NCBI RefSeq assembly: GCF_041504345.1
Contig: NZ_CP167894.1
Location: 2,790,001-2,854,000, forward strand
Length of the DNA stretch: 64,000 nucleotides
DNA from: Vibrio sp. BS-M-Sm-2
GTDB lineage: Bacteria > Pseudomonadota > Gammaproteobacteria > Enterobacterales > Vibrionaceae
Direction: 5' to 3'
The notes under the pieces are model-generated. The model saw nothing but the letters and a program-made list of their open reading frames with translations. It did not search any database and had not been told where the DNA came from. Made by a program: the position numbers and the translations under genes. Every line of letters starts with the position of its first letter. Within the stretch, counting starts at the first letter, position 1. Below, piece by piece: positions 18,469-28,554 of this stretch.

Positions 18469-20139
18469 CTAAGCGTTGTAAGCATCGTTGTGAACGGCTT
18501 GTACTGCACGTCCAGATGGGTCGACACAGTTTTTGAATGACTCATCCCACTCAATCGCTTTCGCTGATGAACAAGCAACTGAAGGACCACCAGGCACACA
18601 TTCTGCCGCTGATTCTAGAGGGAATAGCTCCTCAAAGATTTCACGGTAAGCATAACCTTCTTTGGTTGTTGGCGTGTTGTAAGGGAAACGGAACTTAGCA
18701 GCTTCCATTTGTTGATCCGTTACTTTTGCTTCAGCCGTTGCTTTCAATGTATCAATCCAATCGTAGCCAACACCATCAGAGAACTGCTCTTTTTGACGCC
18801 ATGCGATTGAATCTGGTAGGTAGTCTTCAAAACACTCACGCAGGATGTGCTTCTCCATCTTACCGTTACCACACATCTTATCTTCAGGGTTCAGACGCAT
18901 TGCGACATCGATGAACTCTTTATCCAAGAATGGTACACGGCCTTCAACCCCCCATGCCGCTAGCGATTTGTTTGCACGAGCACAGTCGAACATGCTTAGA
19001 GCAAGCAGCTTACGTACTGTCTCTTCGTGGAACTCTTTCGCGTTTGGCGCTTTATGGAAGTAAAGGTAGCCACCAAAGATTTCATCAGCACCTTCACCAG
19101 ACAGTACCATTTTGATGCCCATTGCTTTGATCTTACGAGCAAGCAAGTACATTGGCGTTGATGCACGAATCGTCGTTACATCGTAAGTCTCGATGTGGTA
19201 GATAACATCACGGATGGCATCTAAGCCTTCCTGAATAGTGTAAGTCATCTCGTGGTGAACAGTACCGATCTTGTCCGCAACTTCACGAGCAGCGATAAGA
19301 TCTGGCGCGCCTTCAAGGCCAACAGCGAATGAGTGCAGTTGTGGCCACCAAGCTTCAGATTGCTCATCATCTTCGATACGCATCGCAGCAAAGCGTTTAG
19401 CAACGGCAGAAGTAATTGATGAATCAAGGCCACCAGATAGAAGTACACCGTAAGGAACGTCAGTCATTAGTTGACGTTTAACAGCTGCTTCTAGCGCCTC
19501 AGTCAGTTCTTCTTTGCTTGTGCTGTTACCTTGTACTGCAGCGTACTCGTTCCAATCGCGGATGTAGTAGCGTTGAGGTTCTGCATCTTTCGAAGAGTAG
19601 AAGCTACCAGGAGGGAATTCACTGATCGTTTTACATACTTCAACCAATGCTTTCATCTCTGAAGCAACGTAGTAGTTGCCGTGCTCATCGTAACCTTGGT
19701 AAAGCGGGATAATACCAATATGGTCGCGGCCCACTAGGTACTCGTCTTTCTCTTCGTCGTATAAAACGAATGCGAAAATACCGTTAAGTTCTTCTAGAAG
19801 GTCTGCACCCATCTCTTGGTAAAGCGCTAGGATAACTTCACAGTCAGAATCAGTCTGGAACTGGTACTTATCTTCATAGCGTGCGCGAAGTTCTTTGTGG
19901 TTATAAATTTCACCGTTCACTGCAAGAATGTGCTTTTTGTCTTGGCTGTATAGTGGTTGAGCACCACTGTTCAAGCCAACAATAGCAAGACGTTCATGAG
20001 CAAGGATTGCTTTTTCACCTGCATAGATACCAGACCAGTCCGGACCACGGTGACGAAGCTTTTTAGACATTTCTAAAGCAATAGGGCGAAGTGCTGCGGC
20101 ATCACTTTTAATGTCGAGAATGCCAAATACTGAACACAT
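18469..20139 (-). CDS. asnB: Asparagine synthetase B (glutamine-hydrolysing)
   Basis: A 556-residue class II amidotransferase making asparagine from aspartate, glutamine and ATP. The N-terminal glutaminase domain (about 1-190) begins MCSVFGI, so Cys2 becomes the N-terminal nucleophile after Met removal; RHRGPDWSG and NGEIYNHKELR are typical. The C-terminal synthetase domain has the PP-loop SGGLDSS (about 233-239) and SGEGADEIFGGY (about 347). Length and motifs match E. coli AsnB. GGAAGTTCT precedes the ATG. It is monocistronic. Confidence 0.97.
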   Translation of the reverse strand: MCSVFGILDIKSDAAALRPIALEMSKKLRHRGPDWSGIYAGEKAILAHERLAIVGLNSGAQPLYSQDKKHILAVNGEIYNHKELRARYEDKYQFQTDSDCEVILALYQEMGADLLEELNGIFAFVLYDEEKDEYLVGRDHIGIIPLYQGYDEHGNYYVASEMKALVEVCKTISEFPPGSFYSSKDAEPQRYYIRDWNEYAAVQGNSTSKEELTEALEAAVKRQLMTDVPYGVLLSGGLDSSITSAVAKRFAAMRIEDDEQSEAWWPQLHSFAVGLEGAPDLIAAREVADKIGTVHHEMTYTIQEGLDAIRDVIYHIETYDVTTIRASTPMYLLARKIKAMGIKMVLSGEGADEIFGGYLYFHKAPNAKEFHEETVRKLLALSMFDCARANKSLAAWGVEGRVPFLDKEFIDVAMRLNPEDKMCGNGKMEKHILRECFEDYLPDSIAWRQKEQFSDGVGYDWIDTLKATAEAKVTDQQMEAAKFRFPYNTPTTKEGYAYREIFEELFPLESAAECVPGGPSVACSSAKAIEWDESFKNCVDPSGRAVQAVHNDAYNA

Positions 20140-20310
20140 AGAACTTCCTTTTAAATAATTTCCAAATCAACTGCATTCAATTTGCCATTCTGGCTAAAAA
20201 AAGCAACCGGATATGAGCAAAAAAATAATATAAAGGGTGTTATGTTAGAAATTATCTAATTTTTATGTGTTTTTGATGTGTGACGTTTAATTGCGGTTGG
20301 TTTTTTAAAC

Positions 20311-20356
20311 AAAAACCTCTCAAAAGTGCGAAAAATAGGCAGTTTTGAGAGGTTTA
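20311..20356 (-). terminator. Terminator of the Kef/YbaL-type antiporter
   Basis: AAACCTCTCAAAA pairs with TTTTGAGAGGTTT across a 17-base loop; on the minus strand TTTTTGTTT follows. It lies 19 bases past the antiporter stop. The remaining bases 20140-20310 hold the asnB promoter region. Confidence 0.75.
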
Positions 20357-20374
20357 GTTGAATACAGTTTAATG

Positions 20375-21961
20375 CTAGATTTTATTGATATTTGGATTTA
20401 ACTGCTCGCAAACGTGGCGAGCAAAACCACTACCAGCCTCGCTGTAAATGTTAAATGCCGCATCAACGCCATTCTCTTTCAGTGTTTCGAGCTGATCTGG
20501 ATATTCAGCAATAGCCGCAATCTGGCCTTTAAAGTTACGTGACTTCAGTTGTTCTAAAGCGGTTTGATTACCTTGGTGGTGAGGCATTGCCAAAATTACC
20601 AGTTTTACGTTTGCTGTATCTAAGATTCGTTCCCAAAAATCTGGGTCTGTCGCATCGCCAGAAATCACGTTTCTGCCATGGCTTCGGTGGTTGTGCGCGG
20701 CTTCTTCACGAACTTCGACCCCTAGGCTGACTTTACCATAGCGAGAACGTAATTCGTCATAAGCACCAGTACCAATTCGGCCCATACCAAGAATAAGTAC
20801 TTGGGCACGACCTGGGTCAATTCGCTTATCACGTCGGTGAAGCTTTTCTGACGCATGCTCTTTCAGCCATTTACCTGACTGCTGATAGAGTTTGTGACCT
20901 GCTCGGTTTAAAGGTGCAGCGATTAAGAATGACAGTGAAACCGCAATGGCGACGGCAACTAAGATATCACCAGACATCCAACCCATCTTGAAGGCGAGGC
21001 CACCAACGATGAGGCCAAATTCGCTGTAATTAAATAGTGATAGAGAGGCGAGTAGAGATGTTCGAACACGGAACTTGAAACGGTTAAGCACTAAGAAGTA
21101 GAGAACCCCTTTCACTGGCAGCATCAGTAAGAACAAAACTGCAAGCATAAAGCCTTGAATGGTTGGTTGCTCTGACAAACCAATGTTCAAGAAGAAACAG
21201 ACAAGGAAAAGTTCTTTAAGGTTAAACAGCGATTTTGATAATTCTGAGGCTTTTGGGTGACCAGCCAGTAACATACCTAGAACAAGAGCACCCAGGTCTG
21301 GTTTAACACCAACCAAATGGAATAAACCAGCACCGACGACTAATGCGAAGAAGATGCCGGATAGAACTAGCATCTCACCATGACCAACCCAATCGAGCAC
21401 TTTGTAGAACAGTGGACGTAATAAGGGCAGGGCAAATAGAGCAATCGCATACCACTCAGGTATTTTGCCCGTAGAAGCCGTTAGGAATACTACGGCGAAG
21501 ATATCCTGCATGACCAAGATACCAATCGCCAACGTTCCGTAGGTCGCATTCATTTCGCCTTTCTCTTGCAGAGTCTTAACCGCAAATACGGTACTAGAGA
21601 ATGAAAGAGCAAAACCGAGCAGAACGATCTGTTCTACCGACATGGCGGCTAGCGATGAAATACCTAAGAATTTAAAACCAAACAGGGCGACGGCGAAAAA
21701 CAGAGTGGATAAAAGGTTGTGGATTGTCGCGCCAGCCCAGATCTCCTTAGAGAGTAGGGTTTTTATGTCGAGTTTTAAGCCGATAGTAAATAGAAGCAGC
21801 GTGACACCAAGGTCAGCCAAAGTAATGATGGTGTCATTGGTTTCAAAGCCAAAGGCAAAAAGCCCAAAGCCTGCAACCAAAAAACCAACTAATGGGGGAA
21901 GGTGACACTTTAAAGCAATAAATCCTGCGATAAACGCAGTGGATATTAATATAAGTTCCAT
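20375..21961 (-). CDS. Monovalent cation:proton antiporter with TrkA-N domain (CPA2)
   Basis: A 528-residue CPA2 antiporter. A hydrophobic domain of about 12 helices (1-370) is followed by a cytosolic TrkA-N/RCK Rossmann domain (about 395-520; LILGMGRIGTGAYDEL). Architecture fits KefB/KefC/YbaL; the GxGxxG is intact, so NAD(H) or another nucleotide may gate transport. No ancillary KefF/KefG-type quinone reductase lies next to it. The substrate is therefore K+ or Na+ exchange by family, unproven. The ribosome-binding site is distant (GGGAAC about 14 bases away). It is followed upstream by the nag region. Confidence 0.88.
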   Translation of the reverse strand: MELILISTAFIAGFIALKCHLPPLVGFLVAGFGLFAFGFETNDTIITLADLGVTLLLFTIGLKLDIKTLLSKEIWAGATIHNLLSTLFFAVALFGFKFLGISSLAAMSVEQIVLLGFALSFSSTVFAVKTLQEKGEMNATYGTLAIGILVMQDIFAVVFLTASTGKIPEWYAIALFALPLLRPLFYKVLDWVGHGEMLVLSGIFFALVVGAGLFHLVGVKPDLGALVLGMLLAGHPKASELSKSLFNLKELFLVCFFLNIGLSEQPTIQGFMLAVLFLLMLPVKGVLYFLVLNRFKFRVRTSLLASLSLFNYSEFGLIVGGLAFKMGWMSGDILVAVAIAVSLSFLIAAPLNRAGHKLYQQSGKWLKEHASEKLHRRDKRIDPGRAQVLILGMGRIGTGAYDELRSRYGKVSLGVEVREEAAHNHRSHGRNVISGDATDPDFWERILDTANVKLVILAMPHHQGNQTALEQLKSRNFKGQIAAIAEYPDQLETLKENGVDAAFNIYSEAGSGFARHVCEQLNPNINKI

Positions 21962-21987
21962 AACTTGTTGTTGTAGTTCCCTAGCTT

Positions 21988-22023
21988 AAAAAAACGGGCC
22001 GTGTTCATACAAACACGGCCCGC
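21988..22023 (-). terminator. Terminator of nagAC
   Basis: CGGGCCGTGTT / ACACGGCCCG stem with a seven-T tail on the minus strand, just past the nagC stop and before the antiporter start. Confidence 0.88.
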
Positions 22024-22045
22024 GGAAAATCAGAATTGTTTTTCT

Positions 22046-23260
22046 TTAGTCTTCGAGAAGCTTTTGAAGCAACACACCGTTGAGCATAGCGCGCTTGATC
22101 ATTGCAAAAGCTCCCATCGTAGGATGTTTATCGATCTGTGATGCTACAATAGGCAAGCCGCTATGGAAAGTCGTTAACGACTGATTCTCTACATTGCGCT
22201 TAATTGCAGGGAAAACAATCTCTTGTGCCTTGGTAATATCACCGGCAATGATAACTTTCTGAGGGTTAAATAAGTTAATCGTCATCGCGATAGCTTTACC
22301 TAACTGGTTTCCTACTCGAACTAAGCTTTGCTTGGCTAGTTCGTCACCATTGATCGCGTGATCACAAACATCTTGGATCGTAATTCGTTCAAGCTCTGTT
22401 AAAGAAGACTCGTAGCCTTGCTTAATCAGCTTCTGCACTCGCTCAACGATAGCTGGGTTTGCGGCTACGGTTTCAAGGCAGCCGAAGTTACCACATTGGC
22501 ACTGCTCGCCTAGCGGATCAATTTGGATGTGACCAATTTCACCGACGTTACGGTTATGGCCTAAGAAAACTTGACCATTAACGATAATACCTGCACCTGT
22601 ACCACGGTGAACACTGACCAAAATAGAATCTTGACTGTCTTTACTTGCTCCGAAGTAGTGCTCAGCAAGCGCCATTCCTCGAACATCATTCCCAACAAAA
22701 CAAGCGACATGGAATGTGTCGCGAATAATATCGCTTAATGCGAGGTTATCGATGTCTGTGTTTGGCATGTACTCAACGACACCTGTCGTCGGGTTAACCA
22801 AGCCTGGAAGAGTGACACCAATGGCAATCAGTTGGTCGATCTTTGGTTGATGTTCAGCAATGAAAGCCTTCAAGTTATTGACCAAGCCTTGAGTAAGGTC
22901 TGATTGGTCGGAATAATTCAGGTCTTGCTGCTGGAAAGCCAACTCACGACCACCAAGGTCATGCAGGCTTATTTGAATATAGTCTCGGCCTAAGCGCACA
23001 GCGACAGAATGAAAAGGCTCTACTTCTGTGGTCAGGGAGATAGCGCGTCTACCGCCAGTAGACGCTTGCTGCGCGACCTCTTTAATTAGGCCGCGCTCTA
23101 AAAGTTGGCGGGTAATTTTTGTAACACTTGCCGGTGCGAGTTGGCTTACATCAGCCACTTGTATACGACTGATAGGCCCTTGTTGGTCTATTAGTCGGTA
23201 TACCGCCGCACTGTTTAGTTGTTTAACTAAGTCTACGTTACCTATTTGTCCGCCATTCAT
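22046..23260 (-). CDS. nagC: ROK-family transcriptional repressor NagC
   Basis: A 404-residue ROK regulator. An N-terminal winged helix (about 15-80; NSAAVYRLIDQQGPISRIQV) precedes the sugar-binding ROK domain with the zinc motif CQCGNFGCLE (about 252-261). NagC represses GlcNAc and chitin-use genes and is released by GlcNAc-6-phosphate, the product of the NagE transporter encoded divergently. It begins two bases after the nagA stop, so nagAC is one operon, as in E. coli minus nagB and nagD. Confidence 0.96.
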   Translation of the reverse strand: MNGGQIGNVDLVKQLNSAAVYRLIDQQGPISRIQVADVSQLAPASVTKITRQLLERGLIKEVAQQASTGGRRAISLTTEVEPFHSVAVRLGRDYIQISLHDLGGRELAFQQQDLNYSDQSDLTQGLVNNLKAFIAEHQPKIDQLIAIGVTLPGLVNPTTGVVEYMPNTDIDNLALSDIIRDTFHVACFVGNDVRGMALAEHYFGASKDSQDSILVSVHRGTGAGIIVNGQVFLGHNRNVGEIGHIQIDPLGEQCQCGNFGCLETVAANPAIVERVQKLIKQGYESSLTELERITIQDVCDHAINGDELAKQSLVRVGNQLGKAIAMTINLFNPQKVIIAGDITKAQEIVFPAIKRNVENQSLTTFHSGLPIVASQIDKHPTMGAFAMIKRAMLNGVLLQKLLED

Positions 23261-23262
23261 AC

Positions 23263-24399
23263 TTAATTGTGCTCGTATTGTCCGTTAACAACAGTCGCTT
23301 TAACGTTAAAATCTCGGTCAAATACAGCTAGGTTTGCAACCATGCCTTTTTTGATTCGACCTAGCTTGGTTTCTACACCGATAGCCGTAGCTGGGTATAG
23401 CGTAGCCATGCGAAGAGCTTCGTCTAAAGCGATACCAGCGTGCTCAACTGTATTCTGAACTGCTTCAATCATAGTCAGAGCCGAGCCGCCCAGTGTGCCG
23501 TTTTCATCAACACACTTACCATCTCGGTAATATACTTTCTTACCGACAAAAATAAAGTATTCCATGTCAGCACCTGCAGGAGCTGTGGCATCCGTCACTA
23601 ATACCAACTTTTCTCCCTTGATTTTATGCGCAATTCTGATGTTTGCGTAATCAACGTGGAAACCGTCGGCAATGATGCCTGCGTACACCTCAGGTGTATC
23701 GTAAATCGCGCCAACCACACCAGGTTCACGACCAACCATAGGTGTCATTGCATTGAATAGATGCGTTGCAAACGTGATTCCCGATTCAAAACCTTGACGC
23801 GCTTCTGCGTAAGTTGCGTTGGTGTGACCAATAGAAACAACTACGCCAGCTTTACGTAGACGCTCGATGTGTTCTGGGTCGTTAAGCTCAGGAGCTAGTG
23901 TTACTTTCGCAACAAGGTCACTGTTCTCACAGATAAGCTCGATCATTTCGCTATCAGATTTGCGGATGTGATCGACGCTGTGGATGCCTTTTTTTGCAAC
24001 GTTTAGGTACGGACCTTCAAGGTGCAGGCCTAAAGATTGGTTTTGGTATTGGTTGTGGTACTCGCGAGCTGCTGTGATAACGGCACGCATGTCTTCATCT
24101 GATGAAGTGATTAGCGTTGGAAGGAAGCTAGTACAGCCAGATTTAAGGTTTGCTTCGTGCATGATCTGCATGGTTTCTGCAGTGATCTCATCATTAAGCA
24201 TTACACCGCCACAACCATTCAGTTGTAGATCAATGAAACCCGGGCTTAGGTTTGCTCCGTCTAGGTCGCGAACCTCGATTCCTTCTGGCAATTCAGAGAT
24301 AGGACAAACTTTTTTGATCAGTTCGTTTTCAATTACAACAGCATGATCGGTTAGAACATCACTACCAGTGTAAATTTTACAGTTACTTAGCGCGTACAT
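23263..24399 (-). CDS. nagA: N-acetylglucosamine-6-phosphate deacetylase NagA
   Basis: A 378-residue amidohydrolase converting GlcNAc-6-P to glucosamine-6-P and acetate in the cytosol. Visible landmarks are [13 protein letters not shown] (about 53-65), [10 protein letters not shown] (about 124-133) with the metal Glu, SIGHTNATY (about 190), THLFNAM (about 213-219) and VTDATAPAG (about 270) with the catalytic Asp. The first gene of nagAC, divergent from nagE. nagB, needed for the next step, is not in the window. Confidence 0.97.
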   Translation of the reverse strand: MYALSNCKIYTGSDVLTDHAVVIENELIKKVCPISELPEGIEVRDLDGANLSPGFIDLQLNGCGGVMLNDEITAETMQIMHEANLKSGCTSFLPTLITSSDEDMRAVITAAREYHNQYQNQSLGLHLEGPYLNVAKKGIHSVDHIRKSDSEMIELICENSDLVAKVTLAPELNDPEHIERLRKAGVVVSIGHTNATYAEARQGFESGITFATHLFNAMTPMVGREPGVVGAIYDTPEVYAGIIADGFHVDYANIRIAHKIKGEKLVLVTDATAPAGADMEYFIFVGKKVYYRDGKCVDENGTLGGSALTMIEAVQNTVEHAGIALDEALRMATLYPATAIGVETKLGRIKKGMVANLAVFDRDFNVKATVVNGQYEHN

Positions 24400-24874
24400 A
24401 GTCAGCTAATCCTTATTTCTTGAGATCTTTTAAATTCGTTCGTTACCTAAATGCGGACTTAGTTTGCGAGCATCATTTACGTAACGATTTATCTTTTATG
24501 GGCAAACGGCTCCAAAGTGGGAGTCTACTTAAGTTGTTGAAAAACAAATGAACAATCAGTCTTTATTATACATTTAGGTTCATTGTTAATGGTTATTCAT
24601 ACGGCAATGCAAGCCCAGAGATACCATCTTTTTGCCTAATGAGTAGATTTGGATTTTATCTATAAATGTTCATTTTTTTGAATGATAAAATAAGTTTTAT
24701 GATCTCGCTAGCAAAAACCTCTGGATTTGGTAAAAACTGGTGATTACGATCACAAATGGTAAGGTTTTAATTTGCGGAGCAAAATTAATTGAATACACTG
24801 AATAGGACTAAATTGAGCGACTAAAATAAGTTTCTCAAACGAATTCTAAAAAATCCTATAGGGGGAAACAACTG
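24400..24874. promoter_or_regulatory. nagA / nagE divergent control region
   Basis: 475 bases without a gene. A CRP-type site GGTGA-TTACGA-TCACA at 24739-24754 matches 9 of 10 key positions. An imperfect palindrome centred at 24777 (TTTGC-GGA-GCAAA with AT-rich arms, 24765-24790) is a good NagC operator candidate, and ATAAAA/TTTTAT at about 24685-24700 is a second. Paired NagC sites flanking a CRP site would fit the DNA-loop repression known from E. coli nagE-nagB. Confidence 0.6.
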
Positions 24875-26434
24875 GTGAATATTCTAGGATATGCACAGAA
24901 GCTTGGTAAGGCGTTAATGCTACCAATCGCAACGCTTCCGATTGCGGCGCTTCTTTTACGTTTAGGTCAAGGCGATCTACTTGATATTCCATTCATGGCG
25001 CAAGCTGGTGGTGCTATCTTCGGTAACCTACCATTGCTATTTGGTCTAGGTATCGCGATTGGTCTTTCTAAAGACGGTAACGGCGCAGCAGGTCTTGCTG
25101 GTGCAGTTGCTTACTTCGTACTAACAGCGACAGCAACGACAATTAACGCAGACGTTAACATGTCATTCTTCGGCGGTATCTTCGCTGGTATCATCGCAGG
25201 TCACTCTTACAACGCTTTCCACGCGACACGCCTTCCAGAGTGGCTGGCTTTCTTCGCGGGTAAACGTTTAGTACCTATCATGGCCGGTCTATTTGCACTT
25301 GTTGCAGGTGCTGTGTCTGGTGTGGTTTGGCCTGGTGTTCAATCTGGTCTAGACGCACTTGCTCACGCAGTATCAACGTCTGGCGCTATCGGCCAATTCG
25401 TTTACGGTACTCTTAACCGTGCACTTATCCCTGTAGGTCTACACCATGTATTGAACTCATATTTCTGGTTCGGTATGGGTACATGTCAAGAAATCATCGT
25501 TGCTGGTCAAGGCGCATTCGCTAATATCACTCAACTTTGTGTTGACCCAGCACTGGCTAAAACTCTAGTTGTTGGCCAAGAGCACACATTCACATTCGCT
25601 AACTCTGTAACTCCAGAAATCACTACTGTAGTTAAAGAAGTGACTGAAACTGTTAAATCTGGTGACCTACACCGTTTCTTCGGCGGTGATAAAGGCGCTG
25701 GCGTATTCATGAACGGTTTCTTCCCTGTAATGATGTTCGGTCTACCAGGCGCTGCACTTGCAATGTACCTAGCTGCTCCTGCTGAAAAACGTAGCCAAGT
25801 TGGTGGCGCACTATTCTCAGTTGCATTCTGTTCATTCCTAACAGGTATCACAGAGCCGCTAGAATTCATGTTCGTATTCCTAGCTCCTGCTCTATACGCA
25901 ATGCACGCCGTATTTACAGGTCTGTCTCTAGTAGTTGCTAACATGTTTGGTACTCTGCACGGTTTCGGTTTCTCTGCTGGTCTTATCGACTTCGTATTGA
26001 ACTGGGGTCTAGCAACTAAACCATTCGTACTACTACTAATCGGTCTTGGCTTCGGTGCTCTATACTTCTTCACTTTCTCTTTCGCAATCCGCGCTTTCAA
26101 CTTGAAATCGCCAGGTCGTGAAGATGATGACGAAGCTGTTGCAGCTCCTGCTGGCGACGCACCAAAGGGCGACCTGGCACGTCAATACCTGAAAGCTCTA
26201 GGTGGTCACGACAACCTAACTTCAATCGACGCTTGTATCACTCGTCTACGTCTAACCCTTAAAGACCGCTCTGTTGCTGATGAAGTTGTTCTTAAGAAAC
26301 TAGGTGCTAAAGGTGTGGTAAAACTAGGTGAAAACAACCTACAGGTTATCCTAGGCCCACTAGCTGAAATCGTAGCTGGCGAAATGAAAGCTATCGGTGC
26401 AGGTGAAGACCTATCTGATGTAAAACTTCCATAG
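24875..26434 (+). CDS. nagE: PTS N-acetylglucosamine transporter NagE (EIICB)
   Basis: A 519-residue PTS permease that imports and phosphorylates GlcNAc. The EIIC membrane domain covers about 1-410 (ALMLPIATLPIAALLLRLGQ, HHVLNSYFWFG, TGITEPLEFMF) and the EIIB domain about 440-519 with the phosphorylated cysteine in DACITRLR. Unlike the 648-residue E. coli protein there is no C-terminal EIIA, so phosphate must come from a separate glucose-type EIIA (Crr). It starts with GTG at 24875, with GGGGGAAA upstream. Codon usage is strongly biased (many preferred codons), suggesting high expression. Confidence 0.96.
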   Translation: MNILGYAQKLGKALMLPIATLPIAALLLRLGQGDLLDIPFMAQAGGAIFGNLPLLFGLGIAIGLSKDGNGAAGLAGAVAYFVLTATATTINADVNMSFFGGIFAGIIAGHSYNAFHATRLPEWLAFFAGKRLVPIMAGLFALVAGAVSGVVWPGVQSGLDALAHAVSTSGAIGQFVYGTLNRALIPVGLHHVLNSYFWFGMGTCQEIIVAGQGAFANITQLCVDPALAKTLVVGQEHTFTFANSVTPEITTVVKEVTETVKSGDLHRFFGGDKGAGVFMNGFFPVMMFGLPGAALAMYLAAPAEKRSQVGGALFSVAFCSFLTGITEPLEFMFVFLAPALYAMHAVFTGLSLVVANMFGTLHGFGFSAGLIDFVLNWGLATKPFVLLLIGLGFGALYFFTFSFAIRAFNLKSPGREDDDEAVAAPAGDAPKGDLARQYLKALGGHDNLTSIDACITRLRLTLKDRSVADEVVLKKLGAKGVVKLGENNLQVILGPLAEIVAGEMKAIGAGEDLSDVKLP

Positions 26435-26490
26435 TCAGGGAAGTACTTAACTGAGCTGTAATTAATACTCTCAAGTAAGTGTCAAATTGA

Positions 26491-26516
26491 AAGCCTCCCA
26501 CATGGGAGGCTTTTTT
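26491..26516 (+). terminator. Terminator of nagE
   Basis: AAGCCTCCCA / TGGGAGGCTT with a two- to four-base loop and a six-T tail. Confidence 0.88.
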
Positions 26517-26736
26517 GTGCCTACGATCTAAGAGTAACGAACGCGGTTCGTTCTATTCTTCATCGAATAGCAGAAATAATCGCAATTAAGGGACGGTTCT
26601 TATTGTGCAAAGGCAAAGAATTGTGGATGATTAGCAACAATGATCTTTCTATCTTTGACCGGTGCTCTAACCGACCGTTTCTTTGAGATGAAAGGTAACT
26701 TTCTCTGACAATACTAAATACATAGAGGTGCTATAG

Positions 26737-28404
26737 ATGAGTGAAGCTGAGGCTCGTCCATCGAATTTCATTCGCCAAATTATTGATAAAGATTTAGCGG
26801 ATGGTACACACAGTAGCGTGCATACTCGTTTCCCGCCGGAACCAAATGGCTACCTGCATATTGGTCACGCTAAATCTATTTGCTTGAACTTTGGTATTGC
26901 TCAGGACTACCAGGGACAATGTAATCTTCGTTTCGATGATACAAACCCTGAAAAAGAAGACGTTGAATACGTTGAGTCAATTAAGAATGATGTAAGCTGG
27001 TTAGGCTTCGAATGGTCTGGTGATATTTGTTACTCATCAAACTACTTCGATACGCTTTACGCTTATGCTGTGGAATTAATTAATAAAGGCTTAGCGTATG
27101 TTGACGAGCTAAGTCCTGATCAAATCCGTGAGTACCGTGGCACGCTAAAAGAGCCAGGTAAAGCGAGCCCATACCGTGATCGTAGCCCTGAAGAAAACCT
27201 AGCGCTATTTGAAAAAATGCGTGACGGTGGCTTTGAAGAAGGTAAAGCGTGTCTGCGTGCTAAGATCGACATGAGTTCTTCATTCATGGTTATGCGCGAT
27301 CCTGTTATCTATCGTGTTCGTTTTGCTCACCACCATCAAACTGCTGACAAGTGGTGCATTTACCCAATGTACGACTTTACTCACTGTATCTCTGATGCGC
27401 TGGAAGGTATTACGCACTCTATCTGTACGCTTGAATTCCAAGATAACCGTCGTTTGTACGATTGGGTTCTAGATAACATCACGATTGATTGCCAACCTCG
27501 TCAGTACGAGTTTAGCCGCCTGAATCTTGAATACACAGTGATGTCTAAGCGTAAGCTGAACCAACTTGTGGTTGAAAATCTCGTTCAAGGTTGGGATGAC
27601 CCACGTATGCCTACTATTTCTGGCCTGCGTCGTCGTGGTTTTACTTCAAGCTCAATTCGTGAATTCTGTAAGCGTATTGGCGTGACTAAGCAAGAGAACA
27701 TGATTGAATTCGGTTCACTTGAATCTTGCATCCGTGATGATCTGAACGAAAATGCACCTCGTGCAATGGCTGTTCTGGATCCAGTTAAGATCGTTATTGA
27801 AAACTACGAAGCCGATGCAGTAGAAACGCTAACTGTTGCAAACCACCCAAACAAGCCAGAAATGGGCACTCGTGAAGTACCATTTACACGTGAAGTTTGG
27901 ATTGAACGTGATGACTTCCGTGAAGAAGCAAACAAGAAGTACAAGCGTTTGGTTCTAGGTAAAGAAGTTCGTTTACGTGGCGCTTACGTGATCAAAGCTG
28001 AGCGTATCGAAAAAGATGCAGAAGGCAACATTACCACTATCTTCTGTTCTTACGATAACGAAACACTGGGTAAGAACCCTGCAGATGGCCGCAAAGTGAA
28101 AGGTGTTATCCACTGGGTATCTGCTGATAAAGCGCTGCCTGCTGAGATTCGTTTGTACGATCGTCTATTCACAGTGGCAAACCCAGCCGCTGCTGATGAC
28201 TTCGCTGCAACGCTAAACCCTGAATCACTTGTTACGCTAAACGGTTTTGTTGAACCTAGCTTAGCAGAAGGTGTTGCAGAGCAAGCGTACCAGTTTGAAC
28301 GTACAGGTTACTTCTGTGTGGATTCGAAAGACTCTAAAGCAGGTGCATTAGTCTTCAACCGAACGGTTGGTCTACGTGACACTTGGGGTAAAACTGAAGC
28401 TTAA
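26737..28404 (+). CDS. glnS: Glutaminyl-tRNA synthetase
   Basis: A 555-residue class I synthetase charging tRNA-Gln. The HIGH motif appears as [12 protein letters not shown] (about 36-47), the KMSKS-type loop as VMSKRKL (about 268-274), and the C-terminal beta-barrel anticodon domain runs from about 340. Length equals E. coli GlnS. GAGGTG precedes the ATG. The nagE-glnS-fur-fldA neighbourhood is partly shared with E. coli (nagE, glnS). It is followed by a strong terminator. Confidence 0.98.
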   Translation: MSEAEARPSNFIRQIIDKDLADGTHSSVHTRFPPEPNGYLHIGHAKSICLNFGIAQDYQGQCNLRFDDTNPEKEDVEYVESIKNDVSWLGFEWSGDICYSSNYFDTLYAYAVELINKGLAYVDELSPDQIREYRGTLKEPGKASPYRDRSPEENLALFEKMRDGGFEEGKACLRAKIDMSSSFMVMRDPVIYRVRFAHHHQTADKWCIYPMYDFTHCISDALEGITHSICTLEFQDNRRLYDWVLDNITIDCQPRQYEFSRLNLEYTVMSKRKLNQLVVENLVQGWDDPRMPTISGLRRRGFTSSSIREFCKRIGVTKQENMIEFGSLESCIRDDLNENAPRAMAVLDPVKIVIENYEADAVETLTVANHPNKPEMGTREVPFTREVWIERDDFREEANKKYKRLVLGKEVRLRGAYVIKAERIEKDAEGNITTIFCSYDNETLGKNPADGRKVKGVIHWVSADKALPAEIRLYDRLFTVANPAAADDFAATLNPESLVTLNGFVEPSLAEGVAEQAYQFERTGYFCVDSKDSKAGALVFNRTVGLRDTWGKTEA

Positions 28405-28442
28405 TGCTTGAGTACTTAGTTTGTTAAAAGCGATCCAATAAA

Positions 28443-28466
28443 AAACCGGCTTAGAGCCGGTTTTTT
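28443..28466 (+). terminator. Terminator of glnS
   Basis: AAACCGGCT / AGCCGGTTT with a seven-T tail, 38 bases after the stop. Confidence 0.88.
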
Positions 28467-28526
28467 TGTGTCTGAATAATGCGTGGATCTAAAGAATAAT
28501 CTAGCGGACTTTCAGCCCTATATAAA

Positions 28527-28549
28527 AAACGCTGGCCTAAGCCAGCGTT
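28527..28549 (-). terminator. Terminator of fur
   Basis: AACGCTGGC / GCCAGCGTT with a three- to four-base loop and TTTTTTA on the minus strand, six bases past the fur stop. Confidence 0.85.
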
Positions 28550-28554
28550 CTATA

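Noticed and set aside
25531..26100. A 189-codon open frame antisense to nagE
   Set aside because: An artefact of highly biased nagE codons; no start signal and no family resemblance.
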